Of a stretch of DNA of 64,000 nt, positions 19,024 through 30,226 are shown piece after piece (within the stretch, counting starts at the first letter, position 1; each line of letters opens with the position of its first letter). Location: positions 1 to 64,000 of the forward strand of contig NZ_RJVP01000002.1 in the NCBI RefSeq assembly GCF_003730115.1, written 5' to 3'. This stretch comes from Pseudomethylobacillus aquaticus (GTDB taxonomy: Bacteria > Pseudomonadota > Gammaproteobacteria > Burkholderiales > Methylophilaceae). The notes below the pieces were generated by a model. That model was not told where the DNA came from and did not search any database. It saw only the letters and a list, made by a program, of their open reading frames with translations. Position numbers and translations under genes: made by a program.

Positions 19024-20238
19024 ATGATCCCTATCATCCCGGTCGACAGCATGGCCTCCTCACCAGGGGGCCTGGCCGCCAGTGTACAGCCCTCAGGCTT
19101 GAGCACCCCGCCACCATTGGCGCTGTATATCCACATTCCCTGGTGCGTACGCAAGTGCCCGTACTGCGATTTCAATTCGCATGAAGCGCGTAGCGACATC
19201 CCGGAAGACGCTTATGTGGATGCCCTGATCGCCGACCTGGAACAATCCGTGCCGCGCGTCTGGGGCCGCAAGATACGCAGCGTGTTCTTCGGCGGCGGCA
19301 CTCCCAGCCTGTTCTCGGCGGCCGCCATCGACCGCATCCTGGCCAATGTGCGCATGCTCACCCCGCTGGAATACGACGCTGAAGTCACGCTGGAAGCCAA
19401 CCCAGGCACCGTGGACACGGCGCATTTCAAAGGCTACCGCGAGGCGGGCGTCAATCGGGTATCGCTGGGCATACAGAGCTTCAACGAACAACACCTGAAA
19501 GCGCTCGGCCGCATCCATGATCGCGAGCAGGCCATCTCTGCCGCGAAGTTAGCGCTTGCTACCTTCGATAGTGTCAACCTGGACCTGATGTACGGCCTGC
19601 CCGGCCAGACCCTGGCGCAGGCACTGGAAGACGTGACCACCGCCTGCGCACTGGGCCCGGCACATCTGTCCTGCTATCACCTCACGCTGGAACCCAACAC
19701 CCCGTTCCACCGCACGCCACCGCCCGGCCTGCCCGATGACGACACCACCGCTGGCGTGCAGGAAGCCATCGAAGCGCTGCTGGCGCAGCATGGCTACGGC
19801 CACTATGAAACTTCGGGTTTCGCACAGGCCGGCAAGCGCTGCCGCCACAACCTCAATTACTGGACCTTTGGCGATTATCTGGGCATCGGTGCTGGTGCGC
19901 ATAGCAAGCTCAGTTATCACGACAAGATCACGCGCGAAACGCGCCACAAACACCCCAAACGCTATCTGGAGCTGGCCCCGCAGGGACAGGCCGTCGATCA
20001 GACCTGGACCATCCCCAGCGACGAACTGGGCTTCGAGTTCATGATGAACACGCTGCGCCTTACCGAAGGCTTCGATACGCGCCTGTTCCAGCAGCGCACC
20101 GGCCTGCCACTCAGTGCGGTGCAAGATGCCATCAACCTCGCCCGACGCCGTGAACTGCTGACCGTGACGCCGGAGGCCATCCAGCCCACGCTGCTGGGCC
20201 AACGCTATCTGAACGAATTACTGCAACTGTTCCTGTAA
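19024..20238 (+). CDS. hemW: Radical SAM heme chaperone HemW
   Basis: Radical SAM protein once called oxygen-independent coproporphyrinogen III oxidase-like; known HemW proteins carry heme to respiratory enzymes. The 404 residues hold the CxxxCxxC cluster at C41, C45 and C48 (CVRKCPYC), followed directly by DFNSHE, FFGGGTPSLF, and a HemW C-terminal domain. The CxxxCxxC without the extra cysteine typical of HemN supports HemW. A second ATG at 19051 could be the start, trimming nine residues. It ends at a terminator shared with ettA. Confidence 0.93.
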   Translation: MIPIIPVDSMASSPGGLAASVQPSGLSTPPPLALYIHIPWCVRKCPYCDFNSHEARSDIPEDAYVDALIADLEQSVPRVWGRKIRSVFFGGGTPSLFSAAAIDRILANVRMLTPLEYDAEVTLEANPGTVDTAHFKGYREAGVNRVSLGIQSFNEQHLKALGRIHDREQAISAAKLALATFDSVNLDLMYGLPGQTLAQALEDVTTACALGPAHLSCYHLTLEPNTPFHRTPPPGLPDDDTTAGVQEAIEALLAQHGYGHYETSGFAQAGKRCRHNLNYWTFGDYLGIGAGAHSKLSYHDKITRETRHKHPKRYLELAPQGQAVDQTWTIPSDELGFEFMMNTLRLTEGFDTRLFQQRTGLPLSAVQDAINLARRRELLTVTPEAIQPTLLGQRYLNELLQLFL

Positions 20239-20275
20239 GCCTGCTCAACCAAGCCTGCTCTACTCGCACCAATAA

Positions 20276-20299
20276 AAACGGGCACCGCAGTGCCCGTTT
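20276..20299. terminator. Bidirectional terminator between hemW and ettA
   Basis: A 10-bp perfect stem (AAACGGGCAC and complement) with CGCA loop lies between convergent genes. The T-run is better on the minus strand (ettA side); on the plus strand it reads TTTCTTAT. Confidence 0.85.
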
Positions 20300-20318
20300 C
20301 TTATCACACTGCCCCGAC

Positions 20319-21983
20319 TCAGCGGCTGATGGGTTTGTAGCGCAAACGCTTGGGCTTGGCGCCCTCTTCACCCAGACGCTTCTTCTTGTCGGCTTCATAT
20401 TCCTGATAGTTACCGTTGAAGAAGGTCCATTGCGAATCGCCCTCTGCGGCCAGGATATGCGTGGCAATGCGGTCAAGGAACCAGCGGTCATGCGAGATGA
20501 CCAGCACGCTGCCGGCGAACTCCAGCAAGGCATCTTCCAGTGCGCGCAGGGTTTCCACGTCCAAGTCATTGGACGGTTCATCCAGCAGCAACACATTGCC
20601 GCCCGAGATCAGCGTCTTGGCCAGATGCAAACGGCCACGCTCACCACCGGAAAGCTGGCCCACGATCTTCTGCTGGTCACCGCCCTTGAAATTAAAGCGC
20701 CCGATGTAGGCACGCGATGGCGTCTCGTAACGCCCCACGGTCAAGATATCGGAGCCGCCGGAGATCTCGTCGAACACGGTCTTGGCATCACTCAGCGCAT
20801 CGCGGCTCTGGTCCACATAGGCCAGCTTCACGGTCTGGCCTATGTGGACCTCGCCTGAATCCGGCGTTTCCTGGCCGGTGAGCATGCGGAAGAGCGTGGA
20901 TTTACCGGCCCCGTTCGGGCCGATGATGCCGACGATGGCACCGGGCGGGATGCTGAAACTGAGGTTATCCATCAGCAGACGGTCCTTGAACGCCTTGCTG
21001 ACATTCTTGAATTCAATGACCTCATTGCCCAGACGCTCACCGGCCGGGATGAAGATCTCCTGCGTTTCGTTACGCTTCTGGTATTCGGCGCTGGCCAGCT
21101 CTTCATAGCGGGCGATACGCGCCTTGCTCTTGGCCTGACGCGCCTTGGGGTTCTGCCGCACCCATTCCAGCTCGGTGTTCAATGCCTTGCGGCGCGCAGA
21201 TTCCTGCGACTCTTCCTGCTTGAGGCGTTCCTGCTTCTGATCCAGCCAGCTGGAATAATTGCCCTTCCACGGGATGCCGTGCCCACGGTCCAGTTCCAGG
21301 ATCCACTCGGCGGCATTGTCGAGGAAATAACGGTCATGGGTGACCGCGACCACGGTGCCGGGGAAGCGCACCAGGAACTGCTCCAGCCATTCCACCGACT
21401 CGGCATCCAGGTGATTGGTGGGCTCGTCCAGCAGCAGCATGTCCGGGCGCGAAAGTAACAACTTGCACAGCGCCACGCGGCGCTTTTCACCGCCGGACAA
21501 AGGGCCTATCCTGGCGTCCCAGGCGGGCAGGCGCAGCGCATCGGCGGCGATCTCCAGCTGGTGCTCCACATCGGAGCCACTGGCGGCGATGATGTTCTCG
21601 TACCTGGCCTGTTCTTCTGCCAGCTTGTCGAAATCCGCATCCGGTTCCGCATAGGCGGCATAGACCGCTTCCAGCTTCTGCTTGGCCTCCATCACCTCAC
21701 CCAGCGCGGATTCCACTTCTTCACGCACCGTCTTGTCGGCATCCAGCACCGGCTCCTGCGGCAGATAACCGATGGACAGGTTGGGCTGCCACTGCACCTC
21801 GCCCTCGAACTCCTTGTCAGCCCCGGCCATGATGCGCAGCACCGTGGATTTACCGGAACCGTTCAGGCCGAGCAGGCCGATCTTGGCGCCCGGGAAGAAG
21901 GACAGCGAAATATCCTTGATGATCTGTTTCTTGGGAGGAACCACTTTGCTCACACGGAGCATGGACATTACATATTGGGCCAT
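20319..21983 (-). CDS. ettA: Energy-dependent translational throttle protein EttA (ABC-F ATPase)
   Basis: ABC-F protein that binds the ribosomal E site and gates elongation according to the ATP/ADP ratio. The 554 residues contain two ABC domains with Walker A GLNGSGKST (about 37-45) and GPNGAGKST (about 350), signatures LSGGEKRR and LSGGERGR, and the linker with WVRQNPKARQAKSKARI. Length and linker match EttA rather than Uup or YheS. The last residues (RLRYKPISR) are the usual basic end. No transmembrane part, so not a transporter. Confidence 0.94.
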   Translation of the reverse strand: MAQYVMSMLRVSKVVPPKKQIIKDISLSFFPGAKIGLLGLNGSGKSTVLRIMAGADKEFEGEVQWQPNLSIGYLPQEPVLDADKTVREEVESALGEVMEAKQKLEAVYAAYAEPDADFDKLAEEQARYENIIAASGSDVEHQLEIAADALRLPAWDARIGPLSGGEKRRVALCKLLLSRPDMLLLDEPTNHLDAESVEWLEQFLVRFPGTVVAVTHDRYFLDNAAEWILELDRGHGIPWKGNYSSWLDQKQERLKQEESQESARRKALNTELEWVRQNPKARQAKSKARIARYEELASAEYQKRNETQEIFIPAGERLGNEVIEFKNVSKAFKDRLLMDNLSFSIPPGAIVGIIGPNGAGKSTLFRMLTGQETPDSGEVHIGQTVKLAYVDQSRDALSDAKTVFDEISGGSDILTVGRYETPSRAYIGRFNFKGGDQQKIVGQLSGGERGRLHLAKTLISGGNVLLLDEPSNDLDVETLRALEDALLEFAGSVLVISHDRWFLDRIATHILAAEGDSQWTFFNGNYQEYEADKKKRLGEEGAKPKRLRYKPISR

Positions 21984-22221
21984 GATGCGAATCGCTTGAT
22001 TTATCTGAAGGTGGAAGTGTAAAGCATGCGCTGGATTAGTTGGAGAACACGGCCAGGGCTATTTTAATTCGTAGGATAAAGATGTTTACGGGATAGCGGA
22101 TACTGGCTTAGAGGATATGGTGTCGTAGCATGTTGTTGTCCTCTGTTTAAGTGAACAGGCAACTATTTTTAGCCACCGACTTTGTTCTTTTAAAAGACCT
22201 AATAGCGCTTTTGGTTCTTGA
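21984..22221. other. Intergenic stretch between ettA and the orphan gene
   Basis: This 238-bp stretch starts with the ettA promoter region and becomes AT-rich toward 22200. I see no RNA gene, terminator with a clear T-run, or supported coding frame in it. A short frame at 22151-22438 is antisense to the orphan gene and is rejected. Confidence 0.5.
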
Positions 22222-22803
22222 TCACTTTCTGCGCCAGAAGAAAAATCGCTTACCGTTAATTTTATCGGGATTGCCTATAAGCTTTTCTTTGTCTTTTTCC
22301 AGAATATCAATTATATGCTTGCATTTTCTCAAAGACTCATCAGTTGTGGTGAGCCACTCCTTCCTTTTACTAGCAATGCTATCAAAGGAATTATGTGTAT
22401 CCATTTCTTGCCGAATAATGATTGTTTTATCAATGTAATCAATCAAGTCAAAACACAAATTAGCAATTGCATCACTAGGTGTATCCGAAATCTCAATTTT
22501 TGTTACCCAATTCCTAGCTACTTGGTGTCTAGTAATCGAGCTGTCTTTTTTGTATTTATCAAATTCATCCTCACTTGCAAGGGCGCCTTGTGCTGACCGA
22601 AAAAGCAAGGAGCATGCTTTGACTAAATGAATAATTCTTTGAAGTTTTTCAGCCTCTTGTTTCCTAAGCCGTGAAGCAGCTTTGCTGCTCTCCCATCTCG
22701 TTATCCATATAGCAGTAACTACAGAAATCAAAGTGCCTATCGCAGTTATATATGCAGGATAATCAATACCTGACACCGATGCTTTCAATACATAAAGTTC
22801 CAT
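22222..22803 (-). CDS. Orphan AT-rich membrane protein, function unknown
   Basis: A 193-residue protein I cannot assign. From the ATG at 22803 it reads MELYVLKASVSG, then one membrane helix at about residues 15-35 (AYITAIGTLISVVTAIWI), then a charged, partly coiled-coil cytoplasmic part rich in K, E, I and D, ending in FFFWRRK. An in-frame TTG at 22815 would add four residues. The gene is visibly richer in A/T (AAA, ATT, AAT codons) than its neighbours, consistent with recent transfer. It sits alone between ettA and an OpgB-like gene, with no mobility genes beside it. Confidence 0.65.
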   Translation of the reverse strand: MELYVLKASVSGIDYPAYITAIGTLISVVTAIWITRWESSKAASRLRKQEAEKLQRIIHLVKACSLLFRSAQGALASEDEFDKYKKDSSITRHQVARNWVTKIEISDTPSDAIANLCFDLIDYIDKTIIIRQEMDTHNSFDSIASKRKEWLTTTDESLRKCKHIIDILEKDKEKLIGNPDKINGKRFFFWRRK

Positions 22804-22871
22804 ATTTAGATCCAAAGTTTTGAAGTTGATTAATCATAATAATGAAACTGAGTTTACTGAATACCATAGTA

Positions 22872-24398
22872 CTAATGCACTGACGGCTTCCACAGCTGCA
22901 AATAGGTGTCCGATTCATTGAGCAGGTCTTTATCCATCTCTTCGAAGATCGTGGCTTCAGGCAGGGGCATGTCCACATCTTTAGGCGCTTTGATCGCGCT
23001 GTAGCCCAAGCCCAGCCTGCCGCCTTCGACGTTGAAGCCGATGAATTCCAGGATGCTGGGCAGCATGTCGAAATGCAGGACTTGTTCACGCAGCTTCTGC
23101 GCGCTGGGCAGCCCGATGAACTGGTTGTAGATGGTGCGTTGCTGCAGGCTGTCGAGTTGTTTGTACACCGGGTTGGACATGGCGAGGTGGTCGCCCAGGA
23201 TGACCACGCGGGTATTGGCAAGGTAGCCCTTGCGTTGCATGAACTGCACGAAGCTGGCGACCTGGTCTGCCGTGCAGCGCACGATGCCAGGAAAATCCGT
23301 CACGCCGCGTTGCTGGCAGTGCCTTGAGAAGTGACCGTCCGGGCCGTGCGTGTCGATGGTGGTGAGCGTCAGGTTGAACGGTTTGCCTTCGCGCTGCAGT
23401 GCCTGCAGCCTGGCGCGTGCATAGACGAACAGATCGTCGTCGTACAGGCCCCAGAAGTTCATGTCCGCCTTGCTGCGGCCCTGCTTCAGCTCTTCGCGGC
23501 CATACACCTCGCTGTAATGGTGGTCCAGAAAGAAGCGTCCCTTGCCGGAAAACGACAGCGCGTCGCCGCCCATATACACATTGCGATAACCAAAGTCGTG
23601 CAGGATGTCGCCCAGACAGACGGCGTTGGGCAGAAAGCTTTTGATGTTATGGCCCTGATCGTTGCCGTTATACAGGCTCACGCTCTTGAGCGGCACGGCG
23701 CATTGCGTGGCGGTGATGCCGGCAATGGTCCAGCCGGTGCCCGGCGCTTGACGGAACCGTTCAAAACGGAGGCCGTTGAGAGCATCCAGGCTGGCCAGCA
23801 GGTTGCTGCCGAACAAAGCCGGGTCGCGGTAGCTGTTCTCCAGGCTTTCCACATAGATCAGCACCAGGTTGAGCGGCTGGCGCGCCGTGATGGTGACCTT
23901 GCGCGGGTCCAGATAATGTTCAGAGAAGTAATCGCGCCCGAACTGGCTGTGCAGATAGGCCAGCATGGAGAATTGTACGCAGAAGTAAGCGAGCGCACTC
24001 ATCAGCACATACACCGGCGCGCGGTGGCTGATGACCCAGTAACTGACCTTGAGCGCGCGGCGCGCCTGGCTGTGAGCCCAACCGGCCGGGTGATGCAGGG
24101 TGCGGCTGAGATAGTAGCCGCTCACAAACTCGAAGCCGACCACCAGCAAAGCCAGCAACAGCGGCAACAGCAACGCCTGCTGGATGAAGCTGTGTATCAG
24201 CTGCGCATCGGTGTCCACCAGGCCTTCCATGCCGAATTGCAGGTGGTACAGCACCTGCTCCAGCGAAGGCTCGCCAAAGTTGTCATTCACCCACAGCCCC
24301 ATGCACACCAGGAACAGGGCAAGCAGATACACCAGAAAACGCAGCAGCAGGCGCGTCAGGTGGCGATGATGGTGGCTGGAATGCGAGGCTGGCGTCAT
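22872..24398 (-). CDS. OpgB/LtaS-like phosphoglycerol transferase (sulfatase fold)
   Basis: Membrane enzyme of the alkaline phosphatase superfamily, resembling MdoB/OpgB, which moves phosphoglycerol from phosphatidylglycerol to periplasmic glucans. About 508 residues: three or more N-terminal helices (LLLRFLVYLLALFLVCM, LLLPLLLALLVVGFEFV, YVLMSALAYFCVQFSML), then a periplasmic catalytic domain with the metal-site glutamate in YVESLENSY, the nucleophile-region threonine in GTGWTIAGITATQCAVPL, and IDTHGPDGH and ILGDHLAM supplying further ligands. E. coli MdoB is longer (763). No opgG or opgH is present nearby, so the acceptor is unknown. An upstream ATG at 24440 is possible. Confidence 0.8.
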   Translation of the reverse strand: MTPASHSSHHHRHLTRLLLRFLVYLLALFLVCMGLWVNDNFGEPSLEQVLYHLQFGMEGLVDTDAQLIHSFIQQALLLPLLLALLVVGFEFVSGYYLSRTLHHPAGWAHSQARRALKVSYWVISHRAPVYVLMSALAYFCVQFSMLAYLHSQFGRDYFSEHYLDPRKVTITARQPLNLVLIYVESLENSYRDPALFGSNLLASLDALNGLRFERFRQAPGTGWTIAGITATQCAVPLKSVSLYNGNDQGHNIKSFLPNAVCLGDILHDFGYRNVYMGGDALSFSGKGRFFLDHHYSEVYGREELKQGRSKADMNFWGLYDDDLFVYARARLQALQREGKPFNLTLTTIDTHGPDGHFSRHCQQRGVTDFPGIVRCTADQVASFVQFMQRKGYLANTRVVILGDHLAMSNPVYKQLDSLQQRTIYNQFIGLPSAQKLREQVLHFDMLPSILEFIGFNVEGGRLGLGYSAIKAPKDVDMPLPEATIFEEMDKDLLNESDTYLQLWKPSVH

Positions 24399-24445
24399 GA
24401 AAGTGACCACAAGGCTGAGGCTTACCCGCATGCGCGGCATGCAAA

Positions 24446-24473
24446 ACGGGCGCTACCAGTTGGCAGCGCCCGT
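24446..24473 (-). terminator. Terminator after the DoxX gene
   Basis: A 9-bp perfect stem (ACGGGCGCT and complement) with a 10-nt loop, followed on the minus strand by TTTT, separates the DoxX gene from the OpgB-like gene. It implies that the latter has its own promoter. Confidence 0.7.
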
Positions 24474-24496
24474 AGCGGGTATAGCCTGAGTCGTGC

Positions 24497-24865
24497 TTAG
24501 CGCTTGTCGACGGACAAGGCGGTTGCGCCACTGCTGGCCAGCAGCAACAAACCACCGGCGATGGCCAGGTTCTTCAGGAACAGGATCTGCTGCATCTGGT
24601 CAGCGAAGTTGGCATGGAACAGCACGGCGGTAGCGATGCTGAACCCGGCCAAGAGGTAGGCCACCAGACGCGTCTGCAAGCCGATGACGATGGCAAAGCC
24701 GCCCAGTACTTCCAGCGCGATGGTAGGCCACAGCAGGATCTCCGGCACCCCTACGGAGGCCATGTAGCCCGCGGTACCTTCCGGATTAGCCAGTTTGCCT
24801 AGACCAGCGACCACAAAGATCAGGGCCAGTAAGATGCGACCTGCCAGATGGGAAACGTGCTGCAT
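24497..24865 (-). CDS. DoxX family membrane protein
   Basis: A 122-residue protein with four predicted helices and the DoxX family pattern: GRILLALIFVVAGLGKL near the N-terminus, ALEVLGGFAIVIGLQTRLVAYLLAG in the middle and NLAIAGGLLLLAS near the end. DoxX-like proteins are linked to quinone or thiosulfate redox and oxidative stress in some species; the role here is not shown by sequence. It is preceded by a GGAGGC-type ribosome site and closed by its own terminator, so it is probably a single-gene unit after glmS. Confidence 0.85.
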   Translation of the reverse strand: MQHVSHLAGRILLALIFVVAGLGKLANPEGTAGYMASVGVPEILLWPTIALEVLGGFAIVIGLQTRLVAYLLAGFSIATAVLFHANFADQMQQILFLKNLAIAGGLLLLASSGATALSVDKR

Positions 24866-24925
24866 GGTGTTGCCTCCTTGTTTGTTATGGTGTTTGTTTG
24901 GTTTGTGGTGCGAATCGTGGCTAGA

Positions 24926-26764
24926 CTACTCCACCGTGACCGATTTTGCCAAGTTTCTGGGCTTATCCACATCCGTGCCCTTCAGCAAGGCCACATGGTA
25001 GGCCAGCATCTGCACCGGGATGGTATGCAGGATGGGCGAAAGCACGCCCACATGACGCGGCGTGCGGATCACATGCACACCATCACTGCCGGTGAAGTTG
25101 CTGTCGGCATCGGCGAACACGAACAGCTCGCCTCCGCGCGCGCGCACTTCCTGCATATTGGATTTGACCTTTTCCAGCAGGCTGTCATTGGGGGCGATGA
25201 CCACCACCGGCATGTACTGGTCCACCAGCGCCAGCGGGCCATGCTTGAGCTCGCCAGCCGGGTATGCCTCGGCGTGGATGTAGGAGATCTCCTTGAGCTT
25301 GAGCGCGCCTTCCAGCGCGATGGGGTAATGGATGCCGCGACCCAGGAACAGCGCATGATAGCGTGGCGCGAAGGCGTTGGCCCATTCGCGGATCTGCGGT
25401 TCCAGGTTGAGCGCATATTGCACACTGCCCGGCAGCAAGCGGACCGAATCCAGGTATTCCTGTTCCTGCTCGCTACCGAGTTGCCCGCGCAGCTTGGCGA
25501 TGGTGGCCGCCAGCATGAACAGGCCCATCAACTGCGTGGTGAAGGCTTTGGTGGAGGCTACACCGATCTCGGCACCGGCGCGCGTGTAGAACACCAGGCG
25601 GGAAGCGCGCGGGATGGCACTCTCCTGCACGTTGCAGATGGCCAGCGTCAGGTGCTGACCCAGCGATTTGGCGTGCTTCAACGCTTCCATGGTGTCCAGC
25701 GTCTCGCCGGACTGGGAGATGGTCACGATCAATTGGCGCGGGTTGGGCACGGACTGACGGTAACGGTACTCGCTGGCGATCTCCACATTGGTGGGCAATT
25801 TGGCGATGCTTTCCAGCCAGTATTTGGCGGTCAGGCCCGCGTAATAGCTGGTGCCGGCCGCCAGGATCAGCACGCTGTCCACTTGGGACAACACCTCCTC
25901 CGCGTCCTGACCGAATAGCTGGGTGCTGAACGCGCCGTCATCGATGAGCGCTTCCACGGTGTCGGTCAGCGCGCGTGGCTGTTCGTGGATCTCCTTCTGC
26001 ATGAAGTGGGCATAAGGCCCCAGCTCCATGGACGCCAGCGAGACGTCACTGCGGTGCACCTTGCGCTCCACCACCTGGTTCTGGGCATCAAAGATCTGCA
26101 CGCCGTCCTGACGGATCTCGGCGACATCGCCATCTTCCAGATAGATCACATTACGCGTCACCGACAGCACGGCCGAAACATCGGAAGCGATGAAGTTCTC
26201 ACCCTCGCCCAGGCCGATCAGCAGCGGGCAGCCCTGCCGGGCACAGATCATGGTGGGTTGGTTCAGTGCGATCACGCTGATGGCGTAGGCGCCGGTGAGC
26301 TCGGTGGCCGCCTGCTTGACCGCGTTCAGCAGGGTCAGACCCTGCTTGTAATGGTGATGCACCAGATGCGCGATGACTTCGGTGTCGGTCTGCGACTCGA
26401 ATACATAACCCAGTTGTTGCAGGCGGGTGCGCTGCTCGTCATGGTTCTCGATGATGCCGTTATGCACCACGGCCAGTTCGCCCGCGTTCTGACTCGGCGA
26501 CACGTGCGGATGCGCGTTGGATTCGGTCACGCCGCCATGGGTAGCCCAGCGCGTGTGGCCTATGCCCACATGGCCACTCAGTTCGGTGGCTTCTGCTTTG
26601 CGCTGCATCTCGGAGACACGGCCCACGGCACGCACACGCTTGATGTCGCCATCCAGCACGGCGATGCCGGCAGAATCATAGCCGCGATATTCCAGGCGGC
26701 TGAGGCCCTCGACCAGCATTGGCACTACATTACGTTGCGCTACGGCGCCGACGATCCCGCACAT
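24926..26764 (-). CDS. glmS: Glutamine--fructose-6-phosphate aminotransferase (isomerizing)
   Basis: Makes glucosamine-6-phosphate, the entry to peptidoglycan and LPS amino sugars. The 612 residues begin MCGIVGAV, with the nucleophilic Cys exposed after Met removal, then the glutaminase domain ([30 protein letters not shown]), two SIS isomerase domains ([15 protein letters not shown]) and the canonical end LAKSVTVE. It follows glmU by 20 bp, the usual glmUS operon. No glmS ribozyme is seen upstream, as expected outside Firmicutes. Confidence 0.98.
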   Translation of the reverse strand: MCGIVGAVAQRNVVPMLVEGLSRLEYRGYDSAGIAVLDGDIKRVRAVGRVSEMQRKAEATELSGHVGIGHTRWATHGGVTESNAHPHVSPSQNAGELAVVHNGIIENHDEQRTRLQQLGYVFESQTDTEVIAHLVHHHYKQGLTLLNAVKQAATELTGAYAISVIALNQPTMICARQGCPLLIGLGEGENFIASDVSAVLSVTRNVIYLEDGDVAEIRQDGVQIFDAQNQVVERKVHRSDVSLASMELGPYAHFMQKEIHEQPRALTDTVEALIDDGAFSTQLFGQDAEEVLSQVDSVLILAAGTSYYAGLTAKYWLESIAKLPTNVEIASEYRYRQSVPNPRQLIVTISQSGETLDTMEALKHAKSLGQHLTLAICNVQESAIPRASRLVFYTRAGAEIGVASTKAFTTQLMGLFMLAATIAKLRGQLGSEQEQEYLDSVRLLPGSVQYALNLEPQIREWANAFAPRYHALFLGRGIHYPIALEGALKLKEISYIHAEAYPAGELKHGPLALVDQYMPVVVIAPNDSLLEKVKSNMQEVRARGGELFVFADADSNFTGSDGVHVIRTPRHVGVLSPILHTIPVQMLAYHVALLKGTDVDKPRNLAKSVTVE

Positions 26765-26784
26765 GGTGTGTCCTTATTTCTTGG

Positions 26785-28152
26785 TTATTTCTTGATTTTT
26801 TGTGGCCGTTGCCAGCCGCTGATGGTGAATTGGCGCACACGCGACATGGTCAGCTGTCCGGCCGGGGCTTCCTGTGTGATGGTGGAACCAGCGGCGATGG
26901 TGGCGCCCGTCTTGACGGTGACCGGTGCGACCAGCTGGGTATCCGAGCCGACGAATACGTTGTCTTCGATCACGGTGCGGAATTTGTTGGCACCGTCGTA
27001 ATTGCAGGTGATGGTCCCGGCCCCGATATTGACCTGTTTGCCTATGCTGGCATCACCCACATAACTGAGGTGATTGATCTTGCTGCCCTCGTCCACCTGC
27101 GCGTTCTTGAGCTCCACGAAATTGCCCACATGGGCATCACGGCTCAACTCGGTGCCTGGACGCAAACGCGCGTAAGGCCCGATGCGGCAATCTTCTGCCA
27201 CCTTGGCCTGATCCATGTGGGTGTAGGGGGCGATCTGGGTGCCTGCGCCTATGGCCGTGTCACGCAGCATGCTGTAAGCGCCCACTTTCACGCCATCGCC
27301 TAGTTTCACTTGCCCTTCGAACACACAGCCTACATCGATCTCCACATCGCGGCCTGTCTCCAGCGTGCCACGTAGGTCTATGCGCGCAGGATCGGCCAGC
27401 GTCACCCCCGCCTGCAGTAGTTTGTGTGCGGCGCGCAGCTGATAGACGCGCTCCACTGCTGCGAGATCCAGCTTGGAATTGACGCCAGCCACCTGCCATT
27501 CGTCCTCGGTGATCTCGGCATGCACAGGCACGCCGTCACTCACCGCCATGGCCACGATATCGGTCAGGTAATACTCGCCCTGACTGTTCTGGTTGCTGAG
27601 CGAGGACAGCCACTGCTTGAGCCAGCGATTGGGCAGCGCCATGATGCCGCTGTTCACTTCGCGTATCTCGCGCTGGGCGGCGCTGGCGTCCTTGTGTTCC
27701 ACGATGGCGACAACGGCGCCTGCATGATCGCGCACGATGCGGCCATAACCTGTGGGATCCGGCTTTTCCACCGTGAGCAGTACCAGACTGCTAGCGGCTT
27801 GCTGCAGCACGCGCTGGCAGGTCGCAGCCTCGATCAACGGTACATCACCGAGCAGGATCAGACTGACACCGTCATCTTCCAGATGCGCGACCGCCTGCAT
27901 GACCGCATGGCCGGTGCCCAGTTGCTGTGCCTGCTCCGCCCAGTGCAAAGCCTGCCCGGAAAACGCCTGTGGTACGGCCTGACCGCCAAAGCCATAGACC
28001 ACCACGATCTTTTCTGGAGCAAGTTGATTTGCGCACTGGATCACATGGCCCAGCAAAGGCTTGCCTGCGATGGCATGCAGCACCTTGGGCTTGTCCGAAT
28101 GCATGCGTGTGCCCTTGCCTGCGGCAAGGATGACGATATTGAGTTTGTTCAT
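26785..28152 (-). CDS. glmU: Bifunctional UDP-GlcNAc pyrophosphorylase / glucosamine-1-phosphate N-acetyltransferase
   Basis: Catalyses the last two steps to UDP-GlcNAc. The 455 residues have the N-terminal uridyltransferase with [18 protein letters not shown] and GDVPLI, and a C-terminal left-handed beta helix with hexapeptide repeats ([28 protein letters not shown]) holding the acetyltransferase site. Length is standard. It lies downstream of the ATP synthase operon, as in E. coli, separated here by a terminator. Confidence 0.97.
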   Translation of the reverse strand: MNKLNIVILAAGKGTRMHSDKPKVLHAIAGKPLLGHVIQCANQLAPEKIVVVYGFGGQAVPQAFSGQALHWAEQAQQLGTGHAVMQAVAHLEDDGVSLILLGDVPLIEAATCQRVLQQAASSLVLLTVEKPDPTGYGRIVRDHAGAVVAIVEHKDASAAQREIREVNSGIMALPNRWLKQWLSSLSNQNSQGEYYLTDIVAMAVSDGVPVHAEITEDEWQVAGVNSKLDLAAVERVYQLRAAHKLLQAGVTLADPARIDLRGTLETGRDVEIDVGCVFEGQVKLGDGVKVGAYSMLRDTAIGAGTQIAPYTHMDQAKVAEDCRIGPYARLRPGTELSRDAHVGNFVELKNAQVDEGSKINHLSYVGDASIGKQVNIGAGTITCNYDGANKFRTVIEDNVFVGSDTQLVAPVTVKTGATIAAGSTITQEAPAGQLTMSRVRQFTISGWQRPQKIKK

Positions 28153-28218
28153 GGGCCTGAAAGATTCATACGGGGAACAGTCACTACGATTCTATCCAGT
28201 TGTGCGTTGAGATAAAAC

Positions 28219-28247
28219 AAAAAAGGCAGCCTGAGCTGCCCTTTTTG
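28219..28247 (-). terminator. Terminator after the ATP synthase operon
   Basis: GGCAGC, a CTGA loop and GCTGCC, flanked by an A-run on the left and a T-run on the right with one bulged base, form a terminator readable on both strands. It separates atpC from glmU. Confidence 0.75.
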
Positions 28248-28310
28248 TCATGCACCGACACTAAGGTCAGTTGCTGCTACTTCAATACGCCTTGCTTAAA
28301 TTCGCCTTGC

Positions 28311-28736
28311 TTAGTGACCAGGCTTGCGCAGACGCTGGATGGCCTGCAGCTGCGCGATGGCCTCGGCCAGCTCGGCTTGCGCCGTTGCGTAGTCGATCTC
28401 GGAAGCGTTGTTCTTGAGCGCTTCTTCTGCCGCACGCTTGGCTTCCAGTGCCTTGGCCTCGTCCAGATCGGCACCGCGGATGGCGGTGTCGGCCAGCACG
28501 GTGATCACGCCAGGCTGCACTTCCAGGATACCACCCGAGACAAAGATCAGAACCTCTTCACTCTCGTTCGGCACCTTGACACGCAAGGGGCCAGGCTTGA
28601 TGGTGGTGATCATGGGCGCGTGACGTGGGTAGATACCGACTTCACCCATGATCGCCGGGGCGGCAACAAATTCTGCCAGCCCGGAGAAAATGGACTCTTC
28701 AGCACTTACTACGTCCAGATGTATCGTCATTGCCAT
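28311..28736 (-). CDS. atpC: ATP synthase epsilon subunit
   Basis: Central-stalk regulatory subunit of F1. The 141 residues have the beta-sandwich start ([42 protein letters not shown] family phrase at residues 1-42) and a C-terminal helical hairpin rich in Ala. Last gene of the atp operon, followed by a terminator. Confidence 0.97.
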   Translation of the reverse strand: MAMTIHLDVVSAEESIFSGLAEFVAAPAIMGEVGIYPRHAPMITTIKPGPLRVKVPNESEEVLIFVSGGILEVQPGVITVLADTAIRGADLDEAKALEAKRAAEEALKNNASEIDYATAQAELAEAIAQLQAIQRLRKPGH

Positions 28737-28779
28737 GTTGATCCTTGCTTCAATGCTTGGTGTTTGGAAGCCTGAGTGA

Positions 28780-30219
<1,440 letters not shown>

Positions 30220-30226
30220 TTATTCG

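Noticed and set aside
26765-26784. glmS ribozyme or riboswitch upstream of glmS
   Set aside because: Only 20 bp separate glmU and glmS, too short for any such element.
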